From: G963677445 sp963678275
GTDB taxonomy: Bacteria; Bacteroidota; Ignavibacteria; Ignavibacteriales; Melioribacteraceae
Direction: 5' to 3'
Length of the DNA stretch: 64,000 bases
Assembly: GCA_963678275.1 (NCBI GenBank)
Contig: OY782765.1
Location: 1,674,001 to 1,738,000, forward strand
The translations under genes were made by a program, and so were the position numbers. This document shows, piece after piece, positions 7,216 to 15,259 of the stretch; position 1 is the first letter of the stretch, and every line of letters begins with the position of its first letter. Below the pieces are notes generated by a model. It saw nothing but the letters and a program-made list of their open reading frames with translations. It had not been told where the DNA came from and did no database searches.

Positions 7216-9540
7216 ATGTCAAAAAATCTGGTAATAGTTGAGTCACCCGCCAAGGCAAAAACAATTGAAGGAATACTCGGTAAGGAGTTCACAGTCACTT
7301 CAAGTTTTGGTCATATTCGTGATCTGGATAAAAAGAAAAACGGAGTAGAAATCGATAAAGGTTTCAAACCCATTTATATAGTTCCCGCCGATAAAAAGGA
7401 GGTTGTAAGGGAATTAAAAAAGATGGCGAAAAAGGCGGAGACAGTCTGGCTGGCATCTGACGAGGACCGTGAAGGGGAAGCAATCGCGTGGCATCTTAAA
7501 GAGGTGCTCGATCTTGCCGAGTCCGACACAAGAAGAATTGTATTTCATGAAATAACCAAACCGGCCATTGAGAATGCGGTAAAAAATCCCCGCACAATAG
7601 ATAACAACCTGGTAAATTCACAACAGGCGCGAAGAGTCCTCGACAGAATTGTGGGATTTGAAATTTCCCCGGTACTATGGAGAAAAGTAAAACCCGCTCT
7701 TTCTGCTGGCAGGGTGCAGTCTGTGGCTGTCCGGCTGATAGTTGAAAGAGAAAGGGAAATAGATGAATTTACTCCCAAAGCAACTTTTAAGGTTAGCGGC
7801 TTATTCAAAGTAAAAAAGAATGGCAAAACCGAAAGCCTCAAAGCTGAAATCCAGAATGGATTTGAAAGTGAGGAAGAAGCCGCTCAGTTTTTGGAACATT
7901 GCCGCAACGCTGAATTCAGTGTGGAGGATCTGGAGGTAAAACCGCTTAAAAGGTCACCTGCCCCTCCTTTCACAACTTCAACCCTTCAGCAGGAAGCTTC
8001 CCGTAAACTGCGTTATTCGGTATCCAAAACAATGCTTATCGCGCAGCGGTTATATGAGGCTGGAAAGATAACATATATGAGAACTGATTCGGTTAACCTC
8101 TCTGATTTGGCCCTCGGCGCTTCGGCAAATGTTATCAAAGAAAAATATGGCCCCGAATATTCAAAGACCAGAAAATATAAAACTAAATCTTCATCAGCGC
8201 AGGAAGCGCATGAAGCTATCAGACCGACCTACCCCGATAAAGAAAAGATCGAAGGTCCGCGGGAAGACCAGGCTTTATATGAACTGATCTGGAAACGCAC
8301 AATAGCCTCGCAGATGGCGGATGCCAAGCTTGAAAGAACGACTGTAAAAATATCTGTCTCCGGAAAAAAAGAGAAATTTGTTTCACAAGGTGAAGTGGTT
8401 AAGTTCGACGGTTTCTTCAAAGTTTACCGTGAATCAACCGACAACGAAGAAAACGGGAAAGAGAATGATGGAATATTGCCTCCTCTTGAAGTTGGAGAAA
8501 AACTTGAACCCGAACTTATAAGCGCTACCGAAAGATTCAGCCGCCCTCTGCCCCGCTATACAGAGGCAAGTCTGGTTAAAAAACTTGAGGAACTCGGAAT
8601 AGGGCGACCATCCACTTACGCGCCGACTATCAGCACAATTCAAAAAAGAGAATATGTGCAGCGGGAGGAAAAACCGGGCAGGGAAAGAGAATACCGGATT
8701 ATTAATTCGCTCAACCGGGGAGTTCCCGAAAAATCGGTTAAAACTGAAATTACCGGAGCGGAAAAAGGGAAACTTTCCCCCACCGATATCGGCATACTTG
8801 TGAATGATTTCCTCGTGCAGAATTTCCCCCGCATAATGGATTATAAATTTACCGCCCACATAGAAAAAGAACTCGACGATATTGCCAGCGGACAGCTCAA
8901 TTGGAGTGAGATGCTGGAAATATTCTATAAACCTTTTCATGAAAATGTGGAAGAAACAATTGAAAAAAGCGGCAAGGTGGCGGGTGAAAGACATCTTGGC
9001 AAACATCCCGAAACAGGCGAGGATGTTTACGTAAGAATGGCCCGTTTCGGCGCGGTCGCGCAGATAGGCAAGCCGGATGATCCCGATGAAAAGCCAAAAT
9101 TCGCCGGCCTTCGTCCCGGACAGAAGCTTGAGAAAATCACACTCGAAGAGGCCCTTGATCTGTTTAGACTCCCCCGTACGGTAGGCACATTCGAAGAAAA
9201 AGATATGGTCGCGGCCATTGGAAGGTTCGGACCTTATATAAGGCATGACGGCAAATTTTATTCACTCGGCAAAAAGTATGATCCCTATACGGTAAACTCT
9301 GAAGAAGCCATTTTGGTAATAGAGGAAAAAAGGAAAAAGGATGCTGAAAAATTCATCAAATCATTTGATGAAAACCCCGATTTCCAGATTCTCAACGGCA
9401 GATGGGGACCATATCTTAAAGCCGGCGATAAAAACGTAAGACTCGCGAAAGATATTGACCCTAAAAAACTTACTTACGAAGACTGCGTAAAACTGGCCGA
9501 AAAAGCCCCCGAAAAGAAAAAGAAAGGAAGAAGGAAATAA
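7216..9540 (+). CDS. topA: DNA topoisomerase I (type IA)
   Basis: Relaxes negative supercoils through a 5'-phosphotyrosine intermediate. I choose the ATG at 7216 (774 residues) because AAAAAAGGG lies about 5 nt before it and MSKNLVIVESPAKAKT is the usual N-terminus; an in-frame TTG at 7195 is less likely. The TOPRIM domain shows VESPAKAKTIEG and ASDEDREGEAIAWHL. The catalytic tyrosine is Tyr287 in YMRTDS. Toward the C-terminus are two Topo_C-type repeats (RFGPYIRHDG, RWGPYLKAGD) and a lysine-rich tail. The zinc-binding Cys4 repeats of E. coli TopA are missing, as is common in this lineage. Confidence 0.97.
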   Translation: MSKNLVIVESPAKAKTIEGILGKEFTVTSSFGHIRDLDKKKNGVEIDKGFKPIYIVPADKKEVVRELKKMAKKAETVWLASDEDREGEAIAWHLKEVLDLAESDTRRIVFHEITKPAIENAVKNPRTIDNNLVNSQQARRVLDRIVGFEISPVLWRKVKPALSAGRVQSVAVRLIVEREREIDEFTPKATFKVSGLFKVKKNGKTESLKAEIQNGFESEEEAAQFLEHCRNAEFSVEDLEVKPLKRSPAPPFTTSTLQQEASRKLRYSVSKTMLIAQRLYEAGKITYMRTDSVNLSDLALGASANVIKEKYGPEYSKTRKYKTKSSSAQEAHEAIRPTYPDKEKIEGPREDQALYELIWKRTIASQMADAKLERTTVKISVSGKKEKFVSQGEVVKFDGFFKVYRESTDNEENGKENDGILPPLEVGEKLEPELISATERFSRPLPRYTEASLVKKLEELGIGRPSTYAPTISTIQKREYVQREEKPGREREYRIINSLNRGVPEKSVKTEITGAEKGKLSPTDIGILVNDFLVQNFPRIMDYKFTAHIEKELDDIASGQLNWSEMLEIFYKPFHENVEETIEKSGKVAGERHLGKHPETGEDVYVRMARFGAVAQIGKPDDPDEKPKFAGLRPGQKLEKITLEEALDLFRLPRTVGTFEEKDMVAAIGRFGPYIRHDGKFYSLGKKYDPYTVNSEEAILVIEEKRKKDAEKFIKSFDENPDFQILNGRWGPYLKAGDKNVRLAKDIDPKKLTYEDCVKLAEKAPEKKKKGRRK

Positions 9541-9572
9541 ACCGGCGCTGGTAAAATTTTCTTTGAAATTTA

Positions 9573-9608
9573 AGCCCGGATTTTATTAAATCCGGGCTAT
9601 TTTTTTTT
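9573..9608 (+). terminator. topA rho-independent terminator
   Basis: An 11-bp perfect stem AGCCCGGATTT (9573-9583) with AAATCCGGGCT (9588-9598) and a 4-nt loop, followed by nine Ts. It lies 33 bp after the topA stop. Confidence 0.9.
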
Positions 9609-9612
9609 AGAA

Positions 9613-10088
9613 CCTAAATTTTCCCAGGCAGAGCTTGAGGAAAACACCCTTATTGGGAAAAGTTCCCTGGCAAAACGGGAAGCGATTTATTCTATAAGAA
9701 GTTAAATTATACGCAAATTGGCAAGAGATTTATCAACAAGTAGAAAGTTTTATTGCCAGGTATAAGTTTCGTAGTTACTCGAGGTGTGTCCTCCCCCGTC
9801 CCCGACGAAAAACACATCGGGGCCACCCCCTCCGGCGGGGGATATTTTGATCGCGTGGGGTTATCGATAAATATCCCCCTTTGGAGGGGGTGGATTCAAA
9901 GTGTTTTTCTTTGAAGACGGGGGAGGACTATCCCTGGGCTAACCGATAACTTTTCTTTTTCTGACTCTATCAGCTTATGGATTTAGAATCACGGCCTGAC
10001 TATCGGCAACATGTTATTGGCGGGCTTTTTGACAAATTTTACGCTCGTGATTATCCTCAACATGTTGGCGTTAGTGTGGTGATAAGAG
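9613..10088 (-). repeat. Repeat A, dispersed copy (476 bp)
   Basis: Closely matches the three tandem 477-bp units at 42288-43690. It contains the common border motif on the minus strand (9690-9724). Its centre is a nested palindrome, 9788-9928. The arms are GTCCTCCCCCGTC with GACGGGGGAGGAC (13 bp, perfect), GAAAAACAC with GTGTTTTTC, CCACCCCCTCC with GGAGGGGGTGG, and GGGGGATATTT with AAATATCCCCC. It carries no gene of its own and appears to have entered a small gene whose 5' end survives at 10090-10180. Confidence 0.85.
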
Positions 10089-10180
10089 CCTAAATTATCC
10101 CTGCTTTGTTCAATTAAAGCAATCAGCTCGGAAAAAAGTTGTTCCTCTTTTGAATCCTGGCTAAAAATTTCCTTTGACAT
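9989..10180 (-). pseudogene. 5' remnant of a small gene, fused to repeat A
   Basis: Reading from 10180, an ATG with an AGAGG site about 8 nt upstream starts MSKEIFSQDSKEEQLFSELI and continues as a plausible acidic helix for about 30 codons (to about 10090). The remaining codons are repeat A sequence, also found at 42-43.7 kb with no such N-terminus. So the native 3' part was replaced or deleted. The helix vaguely recalls the start of DUF1016/YhcG-type proteins, but this is too short to identify. Confidence 0.45.
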
Positions 10181-10376
10181 TACAATTCCTCTTTGAAGTA
10201 TTTTAATTCTTTTTTCTTTTTGAGGAGAAGCTTATTTATTTATACTTACAGGTTAAATTGTTTTTCCCGACTTATCCTGGTTTCCAATGAAATGATTTCT
10301 TTTCCCGGTTCTTTTATAATAGTGTCTATTTTCACCGCTTCCTCAAATTCTCTTTTTTGAATTCATAATTCATAAT

Positions 10377-10828
10377 CTGGCGGAGCCAGAAGTGAATAGT
10401 GGAGAGTGAAGAATGAAAACAATTCTCAGAATTATTAAAGAACCCGATTTCGATGGCCACTTAGATTTGGATTTCTTTGGCTGACATATACAGTCAATCT
10501 TTTTAATCTTCCCATTCCTGTTCTGAGTTTTTACCCTATCATTAGATAATTCCTTAGAACATATCGCCCGTTTGAATAAGGTTAATAAGGTTTAGTTTTG
10601 TCAGGTGGTTTCCTATGCTACTAAGGTTAAAAAAATCAAAAATACGGTTTCATTACATTCTTTTCATTCCTCATTTTTATCCGCCGCGGAGGACGTAATT
10701 CGTAATTCGTAATTTCTTTTGTGGCGTTTCTTCCACCTCAATCAACGATATCTGCGTAATCAAAAAATCTGCGGCTCTCTTGACCTTATTAATTGTTAAT
10801 TGTTAATTATTAATTATTAATTGCATTT
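10377..10828 (+). repeat. Module B, copy 2, fused to a gene fragment
   Basis: Begins CTGGCGGAGCCAG and follows module B to its AT-rich TTAATTGTTAATT tail. Where the border motif should begin, the sequence instead continues into the four-helix-bundle gene fragment at TTGCCATCTTGTG (10829). It forms a tandem unit of about 677 bp together with the next copy. Confidence 0.85.
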
Positions 10829-11021
10829 TTGCCATCTTGTGTATAAAATCTAATTTGCTTTCAGCATGTTCAGATTCCCTTACCAGCGCTCCGATTGATG
10901 TCCCTGATCTCAATACCTGTTTGCTTAAAACAAATTCATTCTTTGATTCGAGGTATTTATACAACTTTATTATCCTTAGCGCGAAAGCAAAACTTTTCTC
11001 CTTAATCACATTCTTCTTCAT
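10803..11021 (-). pseudogene. Truncated four-helix-bundle protein, copy 1
   Basis: The first 64 or so residues match the N-terminal half of the complete gene at 11800-12159 (MKKNVIKEKSFAFALRIIKL), with a few substitutions (Ile for Val, Ser for Ala). After HKMA the frame enters module B and ends in KMQLIINN. Only this copy has a strong ribosome site (AAAGGAGG, 7 nt before ATG), suggesting its leader is closest to the ancestral one. Lacking about half the helices, it is probably not functional. Confidence 0.75.
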
Positions 11022-11052
11022 TCCGTCCTCCTTTCAATTCATAATTCATAAT

Positions 11053-11506
11053 CTGGCGGAGCCAGAAGTGAATAGTGGAGAATGAAGAATGAAAACAATT
11101 CTCAGAATTATTAAAGAACCCGATTTCGATGGCCACTTAGATTTGGATTTCTTTGGCTGACATATATACAGTCAATCTTTTTAACCTTCCCATTCCTGTT
11201 CTGAGTTTTTACCCTATCATTAGATAATTCCTTAGAACATATCGCCCGTTTGAATAAGGTTAATAAGGTTTAGTTTGGTCGGGTGGTTTCCTATGCTACT
11301 AAGGTTAAAAAAATCAAAAATACGGTTTCATAACATTCTTTTCATTCCTCATTTTTATCCGCCGCGGAGGACGTAATTCGTAATTTCTTTTGTGGCGTTT
11401 CTTCCACCTCAATCAACGATATCTGCGTAATCAAAAAATCTGCGGCTCTCTTGACCTTATTAATTGTTCATTGTTCATTGTTAATTGTTCATTATTAATT
11501 GCATTT
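11053..11506 (+). repeat. Module B, copy 3, fused to a gene fragment
   Basis: Near-identical to 10377-10828 at an offset of 676-678 bp. It is again fused to the four-helix-bundle fragment at TTGCCATCTTGTG (11507). Confidence 0.85.
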
Positions 11507-11699
11507 TTGCCATCTTGTGTATAAAATCTAATTTGCTTTCAGCATGTTCAGATTCCCTGACCAACGCTCCAATTGCTGTCCCTGATCTCAATACCTGTTT
11601 GCTCAGAACAAATTCATTCTTTGATTCGAGGTATTTATACAATTTTATTACCCTTAGCGCGAAAGCAAAACTTTTCTCCTTAATCACATTCTTTTTCAT
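11481..11699 (-). pseudogene. Truncated four-helix-bundle protein, copy 2
   Basis: The N-terminal half is identical in protein sequence to the complete gene, and it ends in module B sequence (KMQLIMNN). The block 11507-11776 is a near-exact duplicate of 11967-12236 at an offset of exactly 460 bp. That block includes this gene half, its upstream spacer and the last dozen codons of yidD. There is no ribosome site before its ATG. Confidence 0.75.
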
Positions 11700-11736
11700 T
11701 TTAATTCACCATTCATAATTCATAATTCACAATTAT

Positions 11737-11776
11737 TATGGAACCGGATCGTAGCCGCTTCCGCCCCATGGATGAC
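11737..11776 (-). pseudogene. Duplicated 3' tail of yidD
   Basis: About 40 bp encoding the final residues WGGSGYDPVP of YidD are repeated here, 460 bp from the intact gene, with a few changes. This marks the boundary of the segmental duplication that produced truncated four-helix copy 2. Confidence 0.8.
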
Positions 11777-11799
11777 TCTTTTGAATTGTGAATGGTAAA

Positions 11800-12159
11800 T
11801 TATGAATTGTGAATTTTTTGTTTGGTTGTCAGTATTATGGATGATAGTATTTTTAATATTTCATTTAATTCGCCGGATATGGATTTATACATTTTTTCAT
11901 CCAGATATTCAGAGTGATACAATAAGTCCAGCCAATAATCCGTTTCATTTGCCTCTTTTTGCGCGATTGCCATCTTGTGTATAAAATCTAATTTGCTTTC
12001 AGCATGTTCAGATTCCCTGACCAACGCTCCAATTGCTGTCCCTGATCTCAATACCTGTTTGCTCAGAACAAATTCATTCTTTGATTCGAGGTATTTATAC
12101 AATTTTATTACCCTTAGCGCGAAAGCAAAACTTTTCTCCTTAATCACATTCTTTTTCAT
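11800..12159 (-). CDS. Four-helix-bundle protein (S23/IVS-encoded family), complete copy
   Basis: A 119-residue all-helical protein of the family first seen as the '23S rRNA intervening sequence protein', which also includes the Avd accessory protein of diversity-generating retroelements. Motifs that support this are SFAFALRVIKLYKYL, LRSGTAIGALVRESEHAES and a C-terminal YWLDLLYHSEYL. Length matches the family (about 115-125). No reverse transcriptase, template repeat or rRNA gene is present, so neither of the known contexts applies. It follows yidD by 36 bp on the same strand. There is no convincing ribosome site. Two truncated copies lie downstream. Confidence 0.85.
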   Translation of the reverse strand: MKKNVIKEKSFAFALRVIKLYKYLESKNEFVLSKQVLRSGTAIGALVRESEHAESKLDFIHKMAIAQKEANETDYWLDLLYHSEYLDEKMYKSISGELNEILKILSSIILTTKQKIHNS

Positions 12160-12195
12160 TTCAATTCACCATTCATCATTCATAATTCACAATTA

Positions 12196-12423
12196 TCAGG
12201 GAACCGGATCGTAGCCGCTTCCGCCCCACGGATGACAGCGGGAGATTCTTTTTATTGAGAGCCAGCCTCCTTTGAAAAGGCCATATTTTTGCAGGGCTTC
12301 TATGCTGTAGTGCGAGCAGGTTGGTCTGAAACGGCATGAGGGTGGGAAAAGAGGGGAGATTAAAATCTGGTAAGCCCTGAAAAGAATAATAAAGGGCCAG
12401 GCTAATATTTTTTTGATTTTCAT
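12196..12423 (-). CDS. yidD: Membrane protein insertion efficiency factor YidD
   Basis: A 75-residue protein that assists YidC-dependent insertion of inner-membrane proteins. It has an N-terminal amphipathic/hydrophobic segment (LAWPFIILFRAYQIL), the conserved PSCRFRPTCSHYS and the invariant RCHPWGGSGYDPVP at the C-terminus. In most bacteria it lies between rnpA and yidC; neither is next to it here. Its last codons were duplicated at 11737-11776. Confidence 0.95.
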   Translation of the reverse strand: MKIKKILAWPFIILFRAYQILISPLFPPSCRFRPTCSHYSIEALQKYGLFKGGWLSIKRISRCHPWGGSGYDPVP

Positions 12424-12598
12424 ACAGGCAAAATAAAGTTATTTTTGATGGGATGCTTCATTAAGCGAAAAGATTCCGGTCTGATAAATTAATTCATTTC
12501 TTAGGTGATCCCCTATTTCATATTAGTCATAATTTGTAAGTTAGAAATCCAAATCGAAGTCGAAATCGGAATTCAAATCAATTTTAAAAAGTCATCCT
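12424..12598. other. Spacer upstream of yidD, no gene seen
   Basis: AT-rich sequence between the yidD start and the terminator of the hemB operon. It should contain the yidD promoter, but I cannot pick one out. Confidence 0.5.
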
Positions 12599-12634
12599 AA
12601 AAAAACAAGGGCCATGACGCAAGCCATGACCTTT
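12599..12634 (-). terminator. Terminator for the folE-hemB transcript
   Basis: On the minus strand, a stem of about 10 bp (AAAGGTCATG with CATGGCCCTT, one mismatch and one G-U pair) with an 8-nt loop is followed by G and then seven Ts. It lies about 255 bp after the hemB stop because module G copy 4 sits between them. Confidence 0.65.
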
Positions 12635-12692
12635 AGTAAATTTTGTATTTTGTGATTTTTCCTCAAATCATAATCGTTTGCCCGCCGCCGGG

Positions 12693-12863
12693 ATTACTCC
12701 GTAAGGAGTTAAATTCTACGCAAAATGGCAAAGTTTTTATCTGATTGGCAGTAAAATTCGGCATTAGATTCCGGTCTTTTTGCAAAGGACTCAAAAAACC
12801 GGAATGACAATTAATTGGTAATACTTGGGAAAACCAATTCGTCATTGTCTCTGGTTCTGCCAG
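12693..12863 (-). repeat. Module G, copy 4 (reverse orientation)
   Basis: Read on the minus strand, it begins CTGGCAGAACCAG, passes through the ATTACCAATTAATTGTCATT core shared with 40290, 41011 and 41734, and ends in the border motif with CTCCTTACGGAGTAATC. The small open frame across it is a repeat artefact. Confidence 0.85.
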
Positions 12864-12888
12864 TTTATGATTAAGATTAAGATTACGA

Positions 12889-13869
12889 TTATGATTGAAG
12901 TAATTTCACGGCGTTTTTGGCGAAGTAGGTTGCTATCAGATCGGCGCCGGCTCTTTTTAACCCGGTCAGCGATTCCATCATTGCTTCCTCTTCATTCAGC
13001 CAGCCTTTTTCAGCCGCTGCTTTTATCATGGCATATTCACCTGATACCTGGTAAACGGAAACGGGAACCGCCACTGAATCTTTTACAACTTTAACAATAT
13101 CAAGATAAGGTCCGCCCGGTTTAACCATTACAATATCGGCCCCTTCGGCAACATCCATCGTGGCCTCTTTTATGGCCTCAATTGAATTGGCGGGATTCAT
13201 CTGGTAAGTTTTTTTATCTCCGAACCCGGGGGCAGAATCGAGCGCGTCCCTGAAAGGTCCGTAAAAACATGACGCGTATTTGGCGCTATATGCCATTATG
13301 CCGGTATCATAAAATCCATAATCTTCGAGAGCTTCCCTGATAGTCAATATCCTGCCATCCATCATATCGGAGGGAGCGACAAAATCGGCGCCGGCCGCGG
13401 CGTGACTCGCCGACATTTCCGCGAGAATCTCACAAGTGATATCATTAACTATCCTTCCCCTTTCCACTATTCCGTCATGGCCAAAACTTGAATAAGGATC
13501 GAGAGCCACATCGGTCATAACACAAAGATCAGGATGAAGATCCTTTATAAATTTTACCGAACGCTGCATAAGCCCTTCCGCGTTAAGCGCTTCCTTGCCG
13601 GTGTTATCCTTCAGCTCATCCGGAACTTTCACGAATAGAAGCACACATTTTAAGCCCAGCGACACCAATTCCTTAAGCTCATCCTTAAGAAGATCGAGGC
13701 TATAGCGGTAATATCCGGGCATTGAGGCAATTTCTTCCTTCTTCCCCTCTCCTTCCATAATAAATAAGGGAACAATAAAATCATTGGGAGTCAGAGATGT
13801 TTCTGTAGTCATTGCCCTGAGGGCAGCCGACTGACGCAATCTGCGGTTTCGGATATATGGGTAATGCAA
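12889..13869 (-). CDS. hemB: Delta-aminolevulinic acid dehydratase (porphobilinogen synthase)
   Basis: Condenses two 5-aminolevulinate molecules to porphobilinogen in tetrapyrrole synthesis; 326 residues, normal length. The Schiff-base lysines are in YSAKYASCFYGPFRDA and MVKPGGPYLDI. The metal-site region reads DVALDPYSSFGHDG: aspartates and alanine stand where zinc-type enzymes have cysteines, so this is the magnesium-dependent type. It begins 4 nt after the folE stop (13874), so the two form an operon. The start ATG is supported by the conserved RNRRLRQSAALR. Confidence 0.96.
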   Translation of the reverse strand: MHYPYIRNRRLRQSAALRAMTTETSLTPNDFIVPLFIMEGEGKKEEIASMPGYYRYSLDLLKDELKELVSLGLKCVLLFVKVPDELKDNTGKEALNAEGLMQRSVKFIKDLHPDLCVMTDVALDPYSSFGHDGIVERGRIVNDITCEILAEMSASHAAAGADFVAPSDMMDGRILTIREALEDYGFYDTGIMAYSAKYASCFYGPFRDALDSAPGFGDKKTYQMNPANSIEAIKEATMDVAEGADIVMVKPGGPYLDIVKVVKDSVAVPVSVYQVSGEYAMIKAAAEKGWLNEEEAMMESLTGLKRAGADLIATYFAKNAVKLLQS

Positions 13870-13873
13870 TAGA

Positions 13874-14557
13874 CTAATCCTTTTTTAATTCCATATTTAT
13901 ATAGTTAAATAGTTCTCTTCTTACTTCATGATCATGGAAAGAACCACTGAATTCAGATGTTACTGTTGTGCTGGTTTCATCTTCAATTCCCCTGACCGAA
14001 ACGCACAGGTGTTTTGCTTCAATCACAACGGCTACATGCTCTGTATTTAATACATCCTTAAGTTCGTTGACTATCTGAACAGTCATTCTTTCCTGCACCT
14101 GGGGACGTTTCGCGAAATAATCGACTATCCTGTTAAGTTTGGAAAGACCGACTACTTTACCGTTAGGAATATAGGCTACATGCGCCTTTCCGATTATCGG
14201 CAGGAAATGATGCTCACAGGTAGAATTAAATGAAATGTTTTTTTCAACGAGCATCTGGTTGTATTTATATTTATTCTCAAACGATCTTGCTTCAGGTTTA
14301 TTTTCCGGACTCAGCCCGCTGAATATCTCTCTTACATACATCTTCGCTACTCTGTAGGGTGTCCCCTTGAGGCTGTCATCAGTCAGATCAAGTCCGAGAG
14401 TTATCATAATTTGACGGAAAAGATCCTGTATAACCTCAACTTTTGTATCATCATCCAGATCAAAAGCGTCGGGACGCAAAGGTGTATCAAGGTTGGACGT
14501 TAAATGTGAATCGCCTATATCCTCTATTCGTAATCTTTCGTTAAATGTTTCTTTCAT
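13874..14557 (-). CDS. folE: GTP cyclohydrolase I
   Basis: Converts GTP to dihydroneopterin triphosphate, the first step of folate (and queuosine) synthesis. It has 227 residues with an N-terminal extension of about 35 acidic residues. The zinc ligands are in STCEHHFLPIIG and in AKHLCVSVRG, and the GLSKLNRIVDYFAKRPQVQE segment is the family signature. It is the first gene of a folE-hemB operon. AAAGG lies 7 nt before the ATG. Confidence 0.96.
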   Translation of the reverse strand: MKETFNERLRIEDIGDSHLTSNLDTPLRPDAFDLDDDTKVEVIQDLFRQIMITLGLDLTDDSLKGTPYRVAKMYVREIFSGLSPENKPEARSFENKYKYNQMLVEKNISFNSTCEHHFLPIIGKAHVAYIPNGKVVGLSKLNRIVDYFAKRPQVQERMTVQIVNELKDVLNTEHVAVVIEAKHLCVSVRGIEDETSTTVTSEFSGSFHDHEVRRELFNYINMELKKD

Positions 14558-14798
14558 TTTTTACCTTTCAATAAAATTTCAATCATCTTCTTAAAATGTA
14601 ACACCCGTATGATCGAAATAATTTCAAACCCTGTAAAGTATACATCCATTTTTTGCTGAAAAGAACATTAAAAATTGTGTTGATGAAATTTAACAAAATT
14701 TTTTCTTAAATATTCCATTTCCGGATGATAAGTGAAATCTTTGCCCAATAATACCGAATAACTGACCGCTCTTTATCCCCTCTCTTAAAAACAGAATC
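14558..14798. other. Spacer upstream of folE, no gene seen
   Basis: AT-rich spacer before the module F copy. It must contain the folE promoter on the minus strand. I see no riboswitch or other structured element. Confidence 0.5.
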
Positions 14799-15050
14799 TG
14801 GCTGAACCGGAAACAAAGAGGAATGAGGAATGAGGAATGAGGAATTACGAATTGGCTATTCCGGGATTTTTGTTTTGAATCGGAACTGCTTTGGAGAGGC
14901 AGCATTATTGCGGAGCTGCCCTCAGGGGTAATAAAGAACCAATTGATACCAGACGATCCCTGCGGGGGATCAGCAGAGCTCAGATAAGACAAAACTACAA
15001 TCCATATTGTTGCCAAAGATTTTGCCATTTTGCATGGAATTTAGTTTCGT
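14799..15050 (+). repeat. Module F, copy 3
   Basis: Starts CTGGCTGAACCGG, contains GAGGAATGAGGAATGAGGAA heptamer repeats, the TGCCCTCAGGGGTA and GATCCCTGCGGGGGATC hairpins, and ends with a decayed border (TTTGCCATTTTGCATGG, 15021-15037). It is the most diverged of the F modules. Confidence 0.8.
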
Positions 15051-15259
15051 GCCCGCCAATTTATCTTTAACTTTCTTCTTAAAACAAATATATGCAAAAT
15101 TAACTCCGTTAAAGGGAAACTTTTAGCCGATTAAAGTTTTCTAATATACTGTTAACTTATTATTTTATCACGCAAAGAGTAAAGTCTGAACGTTTCAGTT
15201 CATTGCTTTTGAAAGGGTCTTTAGTTAACTTTGTTAATTGGATAAAAATGGAGAAATAA

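Noticed and set aside
8434..9246. Long minus-strand frame inside topA
   Set aside because: Entirely antisense to conserved topA codons; composition is that of a shadow frame.
11800..12159. Diversity-generating retroelement
   Set aside because: The four-helix-bundle protein resembles Avd, but no reverse transcriptase, template repeat or variable repeat is present.
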